Of a stretch of 64,000 bases of DNA, positions 63,746 through 64,000 are shown piece after piece. The DNA is taken from contig CAWJYN010000008.1 in the NCBI GenBank assembly GCA_963847145.1, positions 1 through 64,000 of the forward strand. The letters run 5' to 3'. A program made the translations under genes and the position numbers. Numbering within the stretch: the stretch's first letter is position 1; each line of letters opens with the position of its first letter. The DNA comes from JABFRJ01 sp963847145. GTDB lineage: Bacteria > Pseudomonadota > Alphaproteobacteria > Rhizobiales > Hyphomicrobiaceae. Under the pieces are notes generated by a model. It ran no database searches. It had not been told where the DNA came from and was given only the letters and a program-made list of their open reading frames with translations.

Positions 63746-64000
63746 TTACGCCGAGGTCAACTGCGGCGGCATCGTCGCGCTGGCTGCTGGCGGCATTGGC
63801 AAATCTGATCGGGGCATCTCGGCGCTGGTGGCTGCAGGAACGGCGACGGCCAGCCGCCATGCTTTGCGAACGGGGGCAACATAGACCCCTGCCAGATCGT
63901 CGTAGTCGCGCTCCTCGCCGTTGCCCAATCCCAAGACCAATTGTTCGTCCTTTTGGGGCCGGTATGCGGTGCCGAACAGCCAGTCGAACAGCGAAAGGCT
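63746..64000 (-). CDS. Sterol desaturase / fatty acid hydroxylase family, C-terminal 84 residues
   Basis: The frame is open to the window edge, so the N-terminal part with the histidine motifs lies outside. The visible part reads LSLFDWLFGTAYRPQKDEQL, VLGLGNGEERDYDDLAGVYV, AP, the typical C-terminal block of the family (S.WD.LFGT.Y.P...P...GL..G....D). A tail rich in Ala, Pro and Met follows. Substrate cannot be told from this end. Confidence 0.75.
   Translation of the reverse strand, partial: SLSLFDWLFGTAYRPQKDEQLVLGLGNGEERDYDDLAGVYVAPVRKAWRLAVAVPAATSAEMPRSDLPMPPAASATMPPQLTSA

Overview
The window is a GC-rich chromosomal segment of an alphaproteobacterium, most likely of the order Hyphomicrobiales. 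The support is a porin starting with the CCADLEERVAELE type of leader region, HlyU, DUF2852, DUF1127 and bS21 proteins of alphaproteobacterial type, and a DnaG with a degenerate zinc motif. About 55 genes or gene remnants can be supported. I see no rRNA or tRNA, no CRISPR array and no complete transposon. Repeats are plentiful: at least three dispersed palindromic families, a RAYT-type transposase remnant flanked by its putative repeats, and a 16-bp minisatellite.

Layout. 1-3.7 kb: a minus-strand metabolic group (FAH-family protein, ThDP enzyme, inositol-phosphatase-family protein, DNA polymerase III chi). 3.9-9.6 kb: an exported protein, an NTT-like MFS carrier, DUF2946 and PCu(A)C copper proteins, a TonB-like protein and an LctP-type permease. 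9.6-13.3 kb: a hybrid histidine kinase and a CoA-transferase/racemase-family enzyme. 13.3-14.6 kb: a low-complexity tract with 15-nt periodicity that looks like decayed pentapeptide-repeat coding DNA. 14.6-18.7 kb: dsbB and a DedA-like gene, then frameshifted dinB and ABC binding-protein genes. 19-29 kb: a CitMHS-type antiporter, uvrC with a repeat inserted in frame, two TadE-like pilin genes, a serine hydrolase, a lipoprotein, an ARPP-1-like protein and malonyl-CoA synthetase.

29.4-35.1 kb is the most interesting block: a coiled-coil protein, a large protein with cytoplasmic coiled coil, roadblock-like domain, membrane helix and OmpA domain, a Ras-like small GTPase, a soluble histidine kinase and a response regulator. 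The middle three genes overlap. I read it as an uncharacterised envelope-linked small-GTPase signalling system. 35-42 kb holds gmk, yicC, a second serine hydrolase, a flavin monooxygenase, two small zinc proteins, a frameshifted hydrolase and a histidine phosphatase. 42-48 kb holds a frameshifted porin, the RAYT/repeat cluster and alaS, also frameshifted. 48-52 kb holds regulators (WYL, HlyU, TetR) with candidate operators. 52-53 kb holds toxin-antitoxin remnants. 53.5-62 kb carries core genes: rpoD, dnaG, rpsU, purK and purE. The window ends with a universal stress protein, a DUF4440-like gene broken by an amber codon, a purE fragment and the C-terminus of a sterol-desaturase-family gene.

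Several genes carry isolated one-base insertions or deletions. These include alaS, which is essential, so many apparent pseudogenes here may be sequence errors rather than real decay.
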